Shown piece after piece: positions 15,267 to 24,076 of a DNA stretch of 26,489 bases; positions within the stretch are counted from its first letter, which is position 1, and each line of letters opens with the position of its first letter. This stretch comes from Clostridiales bacterium DTU023 (lineage in GTDB: Bacteria > Bacillota > Clostridia > Saccharofermentanales > DTU023), in contig LFTF01000131.1 of assembly GCA_001512945.1 (NCBI GenBank), forward strand, positions 1-26,489, in the 5' to 3' direction. Position numbers and translations under genes: made by a program. The notes under the pieces were generated by a model. The model did not search any database, was not told the origin of the DNA, and saw only the letters and a program-made list of their open reading frames with translations.

Positions 15267-17585
15267 TTATCGTCCACGATACATATCGTAACTTCCCATT
15301 CTCGGATGTGTGGGTTCAATACCAAAATATTCGCATAATATGCGATACGAGATATCAGAGGAGTATTCTCCGAATGCTCCATCCGAGATTGCATGCGCGA
15401 TCACGATCTCAGGATCATCTGCCGGCGCATAGCAGACGAAAACCGAATTAGATATGGGCTCCATTTTTTCATTGTATGATTCCGCTGTCCCCGTTTTACA
15501 TGCCACACGGATCGGAAAATCATGCAAAACCACGCCAGTACGGTTACTTTGCTCTTTCGAAAGTCCAACCATAGCTTCCCGAAGCATGGAAATGCTAGAT
15601 GATTGCAGGCCAATAAATTCTCTCTCAATTTGCTCAGGAATGACAACCGTTCCGTCAGGGGCAACGATCCCCTGGATGAAGTGGGGCGTGAGTAGCTGAT
15701 TGGTGGCAAGTCCCGCCACCGCGCGAGCCATTTGCATCATGCTGTAGCTATTGTAAAACTGACCGATTGATGTCTGACATGTGTCCGCTATGAACCAAGT
15801 TTGATCTTCCGGGCGCGCATTTAGCTGCTTTTTAACAGCTCTCGACGGCCTTATGCCTGCGACCTCACCGGCTATGTCAAGTCCCGGCATTTCACCGAGG
15901 CCTAATTTCTTTCCCAGCTCGCTGATATTGTCAATGCCCGCATCCACAGCGATCTGAAAGAAATAGAGGTTGCACGACGTCACCATCGCTCGCTGGAACG
16001 TGAGATCACCATGGCCTGTATAACGGAGATAGCAGTGCCAGAGAAATCCTCCGATCTCTTCACTGCCTCGACAGGTATACACGTTGCGACTTGGAGTGAT
16101 GACGCCCGCCTCCAAGGCTGCCATCCCCGTTATCGGCTTGAAGGTGGATCCGGGCGTATACGTTTCAGCAATTCCCCTGTTTAGCAAGGGGCGGTATTTT
16201 GAATCGGCGAGCATATCACGGACACGCGCCGCAGCATCCTGATCTTTGTCTTGGATGATGAAATCGGCGGGATCAAAATCTGGATAATTTGCATTGACAA
16301 GGACCGCGCCCGTTTTTGCGTTCAGAACAACCACGCAACCACCTGGTGCTTCCATCGCTCTGTCCTTATGCATACTGCCCCTGAATTCCATAATCTTTCG
16401 TTCAAGTTCATCACGCGCGACCTTCTGGAGATTCATGTCGATCGTCATCATAACTTCGTTGCCTGCTATTGGCAGAAGTGCGATTTCACCTGGGAAGGTG
16501 ACAGGATTAGTTGCCCCATCATCCCGCCACGAAGCTAGCGTGTACGTACCGCTTTCCCCGCGCAGATAGCGCTCGGCAGCTTGTTCGACCCCCGTCTTCC
16601 CAACGATATCATTGAGACCATATCCCACAGATTTCATACGGTTGTATTCATTGGAGGAGATCAATCCCACATAGCCTAGTGCGTGACCCACGTACCGGCT
16701 GTCCTCCGTGTAACGTCTTGTGTAATGCTTGGTAACCACGACACCCGGATAGCGGTAATTCTGTTCGATGAGTCTGGCTGACAAATCGCCGGTAACATTA
16801 TCTGCCAGGACGACGGGTTGTCGGCTTACGAATAGCCAATTATTCTCTAGCAGCAGGTAACGAAGCTGCATAATAAGAAAAGCTTCCCCGTCAGTATACA
16901 AACGACTCCCCGAAGCGCGGTCAGGTTCAATCGCAAAAAAATCGAACAATAAATAGTCGAAGAAGTCGTCAGGGTCTTCGCGTACAACACGTCTCCGCTG
17001 TCGCTCGGTAGTCGCCTTGTCCTTGTCAATCAAATTGAAAAGATCCTTGTCAGTCTGCCAAAGCATGATCTCATCAAACGTTTGACGAAAAACAAAACGA
17101 AGTGAATTGTCTGTTTTTAAATGATCATGGGTGCGCAACTCATATGGCACATCGAAGAATTTGAGGAGCGGACTATTGAACTCGCAACGGTACTCGCTAA
17201 ATAAAACTGCGAGATCTAGCAGAAACCGGTTAAGTCTGTCATTCGGCATCTGCGTTGAAACAATTTCCACACGATTGATGGCATCCGTCACAGCAAGAGG
17301 AATACCATTTCTGTCTACGATATCCCCGCGCGGCGCATCAAGCTTAATCTCACTCATTCTGCCAACTGTTTCGGGAATATACTGATCGTGATCTCCAAAA
17401 AGTTGGAGGGCACTTGTGCGCAGTAGAATAATCAACAACCCAATGACAATCAATCCGGCAAGCAAGGCAAATCGTTTGCCTCCTTGGGAAAAGAACGAGC
17501 TGCGTTCCTTGCGAACTTTCCGGATAGAAGTAATTGATGATTTACCAACAGAATCATGAGAAGAAGTGCGATTTAAATTATCCAT
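15267..17585 (-). CDS. mrdA: Penicillin-binding protein 2, elongation transpeptidase
   Basis: This is a class B PBP of 772 residues that cross-links lateral-wall peptidoglycan within the elongation complex. It has a cytoplasmic basic tail, one membrane anchor (about 39-62), the N-terminal motif LDAPRGDIVDRNG (82-94), the dimerisation-domain motif DIVGKTGVEQ (326-335), and the transpeptidase motifs STFK (480-483, catalytic S480), SCN (537-539) and KTGT (697-700). It is longer than E. coli PBP2 (633) because of an extra acidic/basic region at about 130-260. The start codon has a GAGAGGGAG site and overlaps the end of mreD by 8 nt. rodA, a frequent neighbour, is not present here. Confidence 0.95.
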   Translation of the reverse strand: MDNLNRTSSHDSVGKSSITSIRKVRKERSSFFSQGGKRFALLAGLIVIGLLIILLRTSALQLFGDHDQYIPETVGRMSEIKLDAPRGDIVDRNGIPLAVTDAINRVEIVSTQMPNDRLNRFLLDLAVLFSEYRCEFNSPLLKFFDVPYELRTHDHLKTDNSLRFVFRQTFDEIMLWQTDKDLFNLIDKDKATTERQRRRVVREDPDDFFDYLLFDFFAIEPDRASGSRLYTDGEAFLIMQLRYLLLENNWLFVSRQPVVLADNVTGDLSARLIEQNYRYPGVVVTKHYTRRYTEDSRYVGHALGYVGLISSNEYNRMKSVGYGLNDIVGKTGVEQAAERYLRGESGTYTLASWRDDGATNPVTFPGEIALLPIAGNEVMMTIDMNLQKVARDELERKIMEFRGSMHKDRAMEAPGGCVVVLNAKTGAVLVNANYPDFDPADFIIQDKDQDAAARVRDMLADSKYRPLLNRGIAETYTPGSTFKPITGMAALEAGVITPSRNVYTCRGSEEIGGFLWHCYLRYTGHGDLTFQRAMVTSCNLYFFQIAVDAGIDNISELGKKLGLGEMPGLDIAGEVAGIRPSRAVKKQLNARPEDQTWFIADTCQTSIGQFYNSYSMMQMARAVAGLATNQLLTPHFIQGIVAPDGTVVIPEQIEREFIGLQSSSISMLREAMVGLSKEQSNRTGVVLHDFPIRVACKTGTAESYNEKMEPISNSVFVCYAPADDPEIVIAHAISDGAFGEYSSDISYRILCEYFGIEPTHPRMGSYDMYRGR

Positions 17586-18150
17586 CGAACTCCCTCTCCG
17601 TCACGGACATAATGCCTCCATGGCTTGATTTTGCGTTTTTTTCAAAAAACGCAAGCGCAAGACAACCTGTCAACAGTAACGCGCCGACGAAATTACTCAG
17701 TAGTCGTCCCGGCATATTTGCGAACGATACTTTCATCGCGGCCCCCAATGATGCGCGCTGATTGTTCAGCGGGGTCAACCAGGCAAATAATGACATCGTC
17801 CATTCATTTACGGCCGTTGCAACCACAACCAGCAAACCGCCGCGTATGCCATATTGTCGCCAACCGTCACGCGCGAGCGCGCTCGCGCAAAGGCCGAAAA
17901 TCATTCCCACAATCATTCCGAGTCCATAACCGCGTCCTGCCGCATAATCACGAATAAAACCGGCTAACAGTCCGAGGATGAAACCATCGTATCCAGGAGT
18001 CCAGAGGGCAGCCAGCAAAGGAAGTAATAGAAGCAAATCTGGATATGGGATCGCAGCATCTAAAGACAATCGCAATTGAATTTGCGCCAAAAGCAAAAGA
18101 CCTATTCCATACACTATCATCCGTCTTTGTAATGATATTTCACGATTCAT
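17578..18150 (-). CDS. mreD: Rod shape-determining protein MreD
   Basis: This 190-residue polytopic membrane protein has about five or six hydrophobic segments (for example MIVYGIGLLLLAQIQLRLSL and PDLLLLLPLLAALW) and the conserved GFILGLLAGFIRDYAAGRGYGLG pattern typical of MreD, which supports the MreC-PBP2 elongation complex. A longer frame reaches 18216, but the ATG at 18150, preceded by GGAGAG at 5 nt, fits best and overlaps mreC by 11 nt. It lies between mreC and mrdA in the usual order. Weak conservation of MreD means context supplies part of the assignment. Confidence 0.88.
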   Translation of the reverse strand: MNREISLQRRMIVYGIGLLLLAQIQLRLSLDAAIPYPDLLLLLPLLAALWTPGYDGFILGLLAGFIRDYAAGRGYGLGMIVGMIFGLCASALARDGWRQYGIRGGLLVVVATAVNEWTMSLFAWLTPLNNQRASLGAAMKVSFANMPGRLLSNFVGALLLTGCLALAFFEKNAKSSHGGIMSVTEREFDG

Positions 18151-18991
18151 CGGCGCTCTCCATAAGCACGAACACGTAACGCAGATCGTCCAGATTGACC
18201 GCTGGTTTGACAACACATGTGATCATTTTGCCCTGAGCATCAGTTCGGACATCCACCACTTCGCCAATCAAAATTCCTTCAGGGTAAACACCGCCCTCGC
18301 CGGATGTGATCAGTTTGTCTCCGATATTGATCGGTGTCCCCTCTGCGATATTGTCCGCGATGCACAAACCTTTTTGGCGCAACACCAGATCACCGCGAAC
18401 ACGGAATGAAGATCGGTAGGTCCCCTCAACACGAGCACTGACAGAAAACGCTTCATGTAGGATAGGCATAACCTTGCTAGATGATAGTTCAGTGGAATGA
18501 ATGCGCCCGATAAGCGCAATATTCTGATCAACTACGGGACATGTCTGATTGCCGGAAACAGAAATCCCATCTTTCCTGCCGGCTTTGACTCTGAATAAAT
18601 CGAATCCAGGCCCGAATTCACGATTGAGGATAGCCGCACTTGTGATGGATGTGTCTTCAAAATGCGTGATGAGGTGCAGTGCATCCTTGAGTTCTTCAAA
18701 TGCTTCAACTTTATCTTTATCTCGAGTTATCTGAAGACGCAGATTCGCGCCCTCTTCTTCAAGTTCTCGCAAGCGTGTTTTCAGCGATCGATTTTCGCTG
18801 ACAGCGGAAAAGTAACTTCCCACCGCGTCAACGCCTCCTTGAAATACCGACGTCACAGGATCAAACACGCGACCAAAAAAGTCGCCAATGCGGGAACGAG
18901 TCGTTCCTGGAAGCGCGGTCAAAATAAACGTTACCAACAACGCTACAGTAACGCCCACAATTAGCAAAATACGCGGCCCGCGTCGTTTCAC
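18140..18991 (-). CDS. mreC: Rod shape-determining protein MreC
   Basis: This 283-residue MreC has one N-terminal membrane helix (about 7-27), a dimerising coiled coil (about 60-110) and the extracytoplasmic double beta-barrel. Typical stretches include ILNREFGPGFDLFRVKAGRKDGI, NIALIGRIHS and ITSGEGGVYPEGILIGEV. MreC activates PBP2/RodA in the elongasome. The start is a GTG (18991) with an upstream GGAAGGGACGAG region. It overlaps mreD by 11 nt. radC lies 85 nt upstream; mreB, normally between radC and mreC, is missing. Confidence 0.95.
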   Translation of the reverse strand: MKRRGPRILLIVGVTVALLVTFILTALPGTTRSRIGDFFGRVFDPVTSVFQGGVDAVGSYFSAVSENRSLKTRLRELEEEGANLRLQITRDKDKVEAFEELKDALHLITHFEDTSITSAAILNREFGPGFDLFRVKAGRKDGISVSGNQTCPVVDQNIALIGRIHSTELSSSKVMPILHEAFSVSARVEGTYRSSFRVRGDLVLRQKGLCIADNIAEGTPINIGDKLITSGEGGVYPEGILIGEVVDVRTDAQGKMITCVVKPAVNLDDLRYVFVLMESADES

Positions 18992-19076
18992 GGATATCTC
19001 GTCCCTTCCGATTATTTTGAACTCATCGTCCTTTAAAAGACGGATTCAGTTTAGCACAATTCAGAAGATCTATACT

Positions 19077-19808
19077 TTAACACAGCCCTAGTCTGCTGAA
19101 ACTGCTAGACGACTCAGCTCCAACAATTACGTGGTCTAGCACCGGGATTCCCATCATTTTTCCTAACTCAGAGAATCGTTGTGTCGATTCAATATCAGCA
19201 CGTGACGGAGATGAGTCTCCGCTTGGATGGTTGTGCACAAGGACAATCGAGGCGGCGTTGGCTTTCACGGCTTCTCTGAAAATATCACGCGGATGAATGA
19301 CTGCCGATGCGAGCCCTCCCTGTGAAATTTGGACAGATTTGATAATGCGATTCCTTGTATCGAGAAGAAGCACGTGAAACTCTTCTCTTGGTAAATAGCG
19401 CATACTTGACTCTACATGACGGATAACATCGTCTGGCCCCGAAGCAGGTGAACGGACTTCAGCCTGCCTGTCGGCAGCTGCGCGTTGACCAAGCTCAACG
19501 GCAGCAAGAATTCTTATTGACTTTACCCGTCCAATCCCTGGTACTTCCCGAAGTTCTTCCGGACTCGTATCCAGCAACCCCTTTGGACCACCACTCATCA
19601 CAAGGATTTTTTGTGCTGTCTGCAAGGCCGTCTCGCCTCCGCGCCCGGTAGTCAATACCACTGACAAAAGCTCTGCATTACTAAGTGTGCAAACCCCTGC
19701 GCTGTCAGCCTTCTCATAAGGCTGTTCGGTCGCAGGCAGTTGCTTCATGGTCAGCGTACTATTTGTTGACAAGGATATATCATCTGATTGCTCGATTATA
19801 TTCGACAT
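19077..19808 (-). CDS. radC: RadC family JAB-domain protein
   Basis: This 243-residue RadC (YicR) protein has an N-terminal helix-hairpin-helix (VPGIGRVKS, 89-97) and a C-terminal JAMM/JAB metalloprotease-like domain with HNHPSGD (192-198) and the following PSRAD (201-205) aspartate. Despite the name, no DNA-repair role is firmly established. A longer frame reaches 19868, but AAGGAG lies 6 nt before the ATG at 19808, which I chose. radC beside mreC/mreD is a widely conserved arrangement in Bacillota. The N-terminal 30 or so residues are serine/threonine-rich and longer than in many RadC proteins. Confidence 0.93.
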   Translation of the reverse strand: MSNIIEQSDDISLSTNSTLTMKQLPATEQPYEKADSAGVCTLSNAELLSVVLTTGRGGETALQTAQKILVMSGGPKGLLDTSPEELREVPGIGRVKSIRILAAVELGQRAAADRQAEVRSPASGPDDVIRHVESSMRYLPREEFHVLLLDTRNRIIKSVQISQGGLASAVIHPRDIFREAVKANAASIVLVHNHPSGDSSPSRADIESTQRFSELGKMMGIPVLDHVIVGAESSSSFSRLGLC

Positions 19809-19867
19809 CTCGTTCTCCTTACTCATTTTCCGGCAAGACTTACCGCAACGCAATCTAGAACGCCGCA

Positions 19868-19911
19868 CATGAGATCATGAGATGTTAAATTAGAAACGAT
19901 CCGTTAAATTA
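19868..19911. repeat. Short direct repeats between holA and radC
   Basis: Two copies of CATGAGAT stand in perfect tandem at 19868-19883. Two copies of GTTAAATTA follow at 19884-19892 and 19903-19911, 19 bp apart start to start. They lie upstream of radC (minus strand) in a 127-bp gap. They might be regulatory direct repeats; no factor can be named. Confidence 0.4.
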
Positions 19912-19935
19912 AAGTTGCTATAAGGAAACAATGCA

Positions 19936-20985
19936 CTAAACAGCTTGACAGGCCCGGATCACCTGAATGGCAAGTGCATCTTCCCCGTCCAGTTTTCCTG
20001 TTTTCACTGCGAAGTCACTTTGAAAGGAATTTTCAATCATTTGCTCAAGTTTTGATAATGAAAATCGTCTGGCTTGACTTGAAAGTTTACGGGCAAAATA
20101 GTCACTTTGAGTTACCCCACTTTCGACAATCCGGCCGCTTGTTCCGCATTCTTTCGCAATGACCAGATCCCGAGACTGACGTGCAAGCATCGCTTGTATG
20201 TATGGTGGCGGTTCACGACGCGCCAACAAAATGTCTAGTTTTTGCAACGCTTCATCAATTCTGCCCGATGCGATGGCATCCGTTAGGTCAAAAATCTTGC
20301 CCGTCAGGTCTTCGCGACAGAGAAAATCAATATCATCCAAAGTAATACTGTGTCCGGCTGTGTAACGATAGTAAAGAAAAACAGTTGAGAGTTCATTCAT
20401 CAGATCTGACATGGAATAGTCACAACGCAAGATCAATGATTCTGCCGCTTCACGTGTGATCCGCAAACCTTCACGACCACATAAACCGGAGACCCATTTC
20501 AGAAGTTCGTTAATTGGCTGTCGGATAATTTTCGCGCCAAGTGCACCTGCGCGGAGCACTTGTCTAAGCAGTCTATTGTTCGACACTACGGATTCTTCAA
20601 CAAAAATAAGGCAACTGTGCGAAGGTATTTCAGTTAGAGCTTTTTCAAGATCTGCTACGATCCCGTCCCCGCCGGAAAGAACTCCGGAGAAAAAACCAGT
20701 TCTATTCAAGCAAATCATTTTTCGTTGCGACAAGAAAGGAGGAGTGGACAATTCTGCCAGCAGACGCACCATATCAATGGACGAGCTTTTTCCATCGCCA
20801 TCCAGACGGACAATATCGATTGTTTCAGCTCCCTTTGTCACAAGCGACGACGAAAGACGCGCACAAATTTGACGGATAAGAAACGTCTCTTCGCCCGTCA
20901 ATATATAAGCAGGTCGGTCCACCGATCGTTCGAGATCTTCGGACAATCGGCGGTAATCGGTCAACTTTTCAATGATTGGCATCAT
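19936..20985 (-). CDS. holA: DNA polymerase III delta subunit
   Basis: This 349-residue protein matches HolA, the clamp-loader wrench that opens the beta sliding clamp. Visible family stretches are RPAYILTGEETFLIRQ near the N-terminus (a clamp-loader AAA+ fold without a canonical Walker A), ELSTPPFLSQRKMICLNR, SHSCLIFVEE, and the middle and C-terminal LTGKIFDLTDAIASGRIDEAL and LARQSRDLVIAKE. It begins with ATGATG; GGAG is 10 nt before the first ATG. It follows comEC by 37 nt, and comEC-holA is one of the most conserved pairs in Bacillota. rpsT, often the next gene, is absent here and replaced by radC. Confidence 0.95.
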   Translation of the reverse strand: MMPIIEKLTDYRRLSEDLERSVDRPAYILTGEETFLIRQICARLSSSLVTKGAETIDIVRLDGDGKSSSIDMVRLLAELSTPPFLSQRKMICLNRTGFFSGVLSGGDGIVADLEKALTEIPSHSCLIFVEESVVSNNRLLRQVLRAGALGAKIIRQPINELLKWVSGLCGREGLRITREAAESLILRCDYSMSDLMNELSTVFLYYRYTAGHSITLDDIDFLCREDLTGKIFDLTDAIASGRIDEALQKLDILLARREPPPYIQAMLARQSRDLVIAKECGTSGRIVESGVTQSDYFARKLSSQARRFSLSKLEQMIENSFQSDFAVKTGKLDGEDALAIQVIRACQAV

Positions 20986-21022
20986 CGCTCTATTTCTCCA
21001 CGTCAGACAATCCTAGTAACTG

Positions 21023-23296
21023 TTAAGGCTCAATCCACGTATTCATCGTACTCTTTCCACGCCTTATGTTCAAGAAAACGGCACCGCTTTGATCTGTTCT
21101 CAGAATAATTGGGCATTCTTGATGTAAGCGTGCCAGGGCATCGGTGTGCGGATGCCCGTACCGATTTTTCTTAGCCACAGAGATAATAGCGACATCCGGT
21201 TCCGTAGCTTGGAGAAACACCTGTGTCGACGATTTATCCGCCCCGTGATGCGCTACGTGCAGAATGTCCGCTTTGCATTCTCGTCCAGACGCGAGCAATG
21301 AACGCTCGCCGGCTTCCGTCAAGTCACCTGTCATCAAGAGCACCAGTCCGCCCGCATCAATCCTCAGGACCAGCGAATCTTCATTGAGATCACGAGCGCA
21401 GATCGGACCTTGAGGGTGCAGAACATCCATCGAAAAATCACCGCAAGCCAGGCATTCACCTGCCTGCAGATAAGATACAGGCACACGCGCACTCTTTGCG
21501 ATTGAGACCAAATGATCAGTCATATCTTCTTTGTCGTGCACGCGGGAGATGATGTGAGGCACGAGGTCCGAAGCACGTTCAGGGGGCAAGCACAGATGTT
21601 TCACCAACCCAACTTCGAGAAGTTCTGCGATACCTGCCGCATGGTCACAGTGCCCGTGCGAAACAATAGCGAGGTCAATTGTTGTCACTGCGTACATTCT
21701 AGCCGCCGGGATAATCGTGCGATACCCGTGGCCTTTATCACCTCCGTCCAGAAGAACCGTGTATCCTGAAGGTGAAATAAAAAGTGTTGCGTCACCCTGT
21801 CCCACATCAAGGAAAACAATACGCCAACCATGATTGATCCAAAAAACTGCGGCGGACACGATCACTAAACTCGAAGCCGCGATAGCAGTCACAATCCTCC
21901 GATGTTCTCTTAGAAATCTCGAAGCTTGAGATGTAGACACATAAGCCAATAAGATAACAAGCAAGATAGGTAGGCACCATTTGAGTGGTAAGAACGCAAA
22001 TGCAGTTTTCGCCACACACCCTGCAAGCCATTCAAAAGCGTGTGCAGCAGGCGACAACAAAGCCGCAAAAACCGTTGTCGCAACATGCGCCGCACGCGTG
22101 CCGGCTGGCAGTACAGACAGCACCGCTATGATCGGATACGTTGCGGCTGTCATATAAGCTGCAAGCGGTATAGCGATCACATTAATGATAGGCGCCAACA
22201 GGTGAATCCCGGGTGCCGACATCAACTGGTAAGGCAGAATAACGAGTTGAGCCATAGATGAAAATACGATAGTCGATTCAAAATATTTGCAAACACGGAA
22301 TCTCATTTTGCCTGATTTCGTTAACTCGTGCATGTCATTTTTAGCAGCAGATTTCATTGTTTTTACAGAAAATGATATAGCGATTGCGGCCGAAAAACTC
22401 ATCCAGAACGATAGTCCGTATAGCGCGTACGGTTGGACAATAAGCATCAACGAGCCGACCAGAAACAGAGTATTAAACGGATTGCGGCGCTTTTTCATCG
22501 GTATATCAAGCCTCATCGCGATTGATACAAGTGAAGCGCGAGTAATTCCACTTTTCCATCCGCTCAGCACACCGGGCATGAGTAGAACAGGTAATGTAAT
22601 CCATTGTTTCAATCGGCGTGATATACGTGCTCTATCTGTCGCAATAAAAATAGGGTTCATAAGAAACATGAGATGCGTACCCGAGACACTGGTCAAATGC
22701 ATGAGCCCCGCGCTCTGAAGTTTATAAGACTGCCCATCGGTTAAAAGGCTAGTATCGCCAACACTTAATGACAAAAGAAGCGGTCCATTCGCTGAAGTCC
22801 ATAAGGATGCGAGATGTTGCCGCACATGATCACGCACTCGATCGGGTAAACGCAGAATCCAAAGCAGCTGTCCCTCCATTTCAGTGACCTTGACCAATCG
22901 AGGACATCCTGTCCAGGCGACACCTTTCGACCAAAGCCACATGCGTTTTGAAAAGCCACCTGGATTTCTGGAGCTCTCCCCTATCTCAAATGTTGCCAAC
23001 CCTGATACATAATCACCTTTACGGGCCGGATATTTCATCCATAACACTGCGGGCGTGCCGTCTGTAAGCCTGATCGTCTGGAAACGCGCCGCCGTTCGGT
23101 CACCGGGAGATGCGTGGCCTGCATGCGTGACAACACCTTCAAAAGCAATTTCCTGTGAAGGAAGGCATTTCTCTTGTCGAGTGAGCCGCGTTCCTGTCGT
23201 TAGAAAAGCGGTAACCGCAACCAACGCGAACACAATCGTCCCCGGGAGAATTTTACAACGCAATTTGCGTTTGTTTGCTTTCGTACATTGGCACAT
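21023..23296 (-). CDS. comEC: DNA uptake channel protein ComEC/Rec2
   Basis: ComEC forms the membrane channel that takes up single-stranded DNA during transformation. This 757-residue protein has one N-terminal helix followed by a periplasmic OB-like (DUF4131) region, the Competence membrane domain (about 170-490) with HLTSVSGTHL and SGWKSGITRASL, and a C-terminal metallo-beta-lactamase domain with FLDVGQGDATLF, SHGHCDHAAG (546-555), MTGDLTEAGE and HVAHHGADKSS. The metal site looks intact, consistent with a nuclease. No good ribosome site precedes the ATG at 23296. It lies just beyond the engB terminator. Whether the cell is competent cannot be told; other com genes are not in the window. Confidence 0.95.
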   Translation of the reverse strand: MCQCTKANKRKLRCKILPGTIVFALVAVTAFLTTGTRLTRQEKCLPSQEIAFEGVVTHAGHASPGDRTAARFQTIRLTDGTPAVLWMKYPARKGDYVSGLATFEIGESSRNPGGFSKRMWLWSKGVAWTGCPRLVKVTEMEGQLLWILRLPDRVRDHVRQHLASLWTSANGPLLLSLSVGDTSLLTDGQSYKLQSAGLMHLTSVSGTHLMFLMNPIFIATDRARISRRLKQWITLPVLLMPGVLSGWKSGITRASLVSIAMRLDIPMKKRRNPFNTLFLVGSLMLIVQPYALYGLSFWMSFSAAIAISFSVKTMKSAAKNDMHELTKSGKMRFRVCKYFESTIVFSSMAQLVILPYQLMSAPGIHLLAPIINVIAIPLAAYMTAATYPIIAVLSVLPAGTRAAHVATTVFAALLSPAAHAFEWLAGCVAKTAFAFLPLKWCLPILLVILLAYVSTSQASRFLREHRRIVTAIAASSLVIVSAAVFWINHGWRIVFLDVGQGDATLFISPSGYTVLLDGGDKGHGYRTIIPAARMYAVTTIDLAIVSHGHCDHAAGIAELLEVGLVKHLCLPPERASDLVPHIISRVHDKEDMTDHLVSIAKSARVPVSYLQAGECLACGDFSMDVLHPQGPICARDLNEDSLVLRIDAGGLVLLMTGDLTEAGERSLLASGRECKADILHVAHHGADKSSTQVFLQATEPDVAIISVAKKNRYGHPHTDALARLHQECPIILRTDQSGAVFLNIRRGKSTMNTWIEP

Positions 23297-23321
23297 AAAA
23301 GAATTATGCGTTGCAGATCCA

Positions 23322-23348
23322 TAAAAAAAGAGGAGTTTCCTCCTCTTT
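23322..23348 (-). terminator. Terminator after engB
   Basis: On the minus strand AAAGAGGAG pairs perfectly with CTCCTCTTT around GAAA, followed by TTTTTTTA. It lies about 30 nt after the engB stop and just before comEC, so engB and comEC are probably separate transcripts. Confidence 0.92.
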
Positions 23349-23378
23349 AATGGCGTTCGCTGGCCAAATTGACATCAA

Positions 23379-24017
23379 TCATTGCTCGCTGATGAACTCC
23401 ATGATCCTGTTCTCAAGACATTGCATACGTTCGTCTCCCGGCTTGAGGCCGGCCGCAACAGAAATAGGAAACAATGCGGGGTGTCCGTACATGTCGGCGT
23501 ACTGAGTGATCACTTCCATAACCTCACGTTCAGCTTTCAGCGCAGCCTGTCGCGAAAGCTTGTCCGCTTTTGTGAGAACAACCTGCCAGGCGATTGCGTG
23601 ATGACAGACATAATCGAGCATCTGAAGATCAAGAGTGCCAAATCCTCTTCTTATGTCAAGAAGAATAAGCACCAGCGCGATTGGTCTGTCATCGTTGAAA
23701 TAATCATCGGTAACACGTGAAAAAGCCTCTTGTTTATCGCGAGAAGCTTGCGCATATCCGTAGCCCGGTAAATCAACAAAATAGAAATCGGGACTTGCTT
23801 CATAAAAGAATACTAAACGCGTCTTGCCAGGCGTTTTGCTGGTTCGGGCAAGATTTTTTCGTTTACTCAAAGCATTTACTAACGTCGATTTTCCAACGTT
23901 TGAACGCCCTACGAAGACAATCTCTTGACGTAGTGGTTTTGGAAACTGGCGCTTAGAAGCTGCCGCCGTGTAAGCAATACCTGATGCATCTAACTTTCTT
24001 TTTGTCGTGTCAGCCAT
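23379..24017 (-). CDS. engB: Ribosome biogenesis GTPase EngB (YsxC/YihA)
   Basis: This 212-residue TRAFAC GTPase is needed for assembly of the large ribosomal subunit. The nucleotide motifs are G1 GRSNVGKST (37-45), G2 within ARTSKTPGKT (57-66), G3 VDLPGYGYA (81-89) and G4 TKAD (149-152), followed by the SV(A) G5 region. Length and the KRQFP N-terminus fit EngB. The ATG has AAGGCGG about 8 nt upstream. It is divergent from the PRPP-synthetase pair; only 59 bp separate the two starts. lon and clpX, common neighbours, are not seen. Confidence 0.97.
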   Translation of the reverse strand: MADTTKRKLDASGIAYTAAASKRQFPKPLRQEIVFVGRSNVGKSTLVNALSKRKNLARTSKTPGKTRLVFFYEASPDFYFVDLPGYGYAQASRDKQEAFSRVTDDYFNDDRPIALVLILLDIRRGFGTLDLQMLDYVCHHAIAWQVVLTKADKLSRQAALKAEREVMEVITQYADMYGHPALFPISVAAGLKPGDERMQCLENRIMEFISEQ

Positions 24018-24076
24018 ATCTGCAGCCGCCTTTCTCTCGTTTATAGTGATATACTTAATGCACCGGGAGGTTCTTA

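Noticed and set aside
17871..17888. 18-bp perfect GC-rich palindrome (GCGCGAGCG/CGCTCGCGC)
   Set aside because: It lies inside mreD coding for an Ala/Ser/Leu/Arg stretch; a GC-rich codon run explains it and no second copy was seen.
22287..22718. 143-codon plus-strand frame
   Set aside because: Antisense to the comEC membrane domain and without family resemblance.
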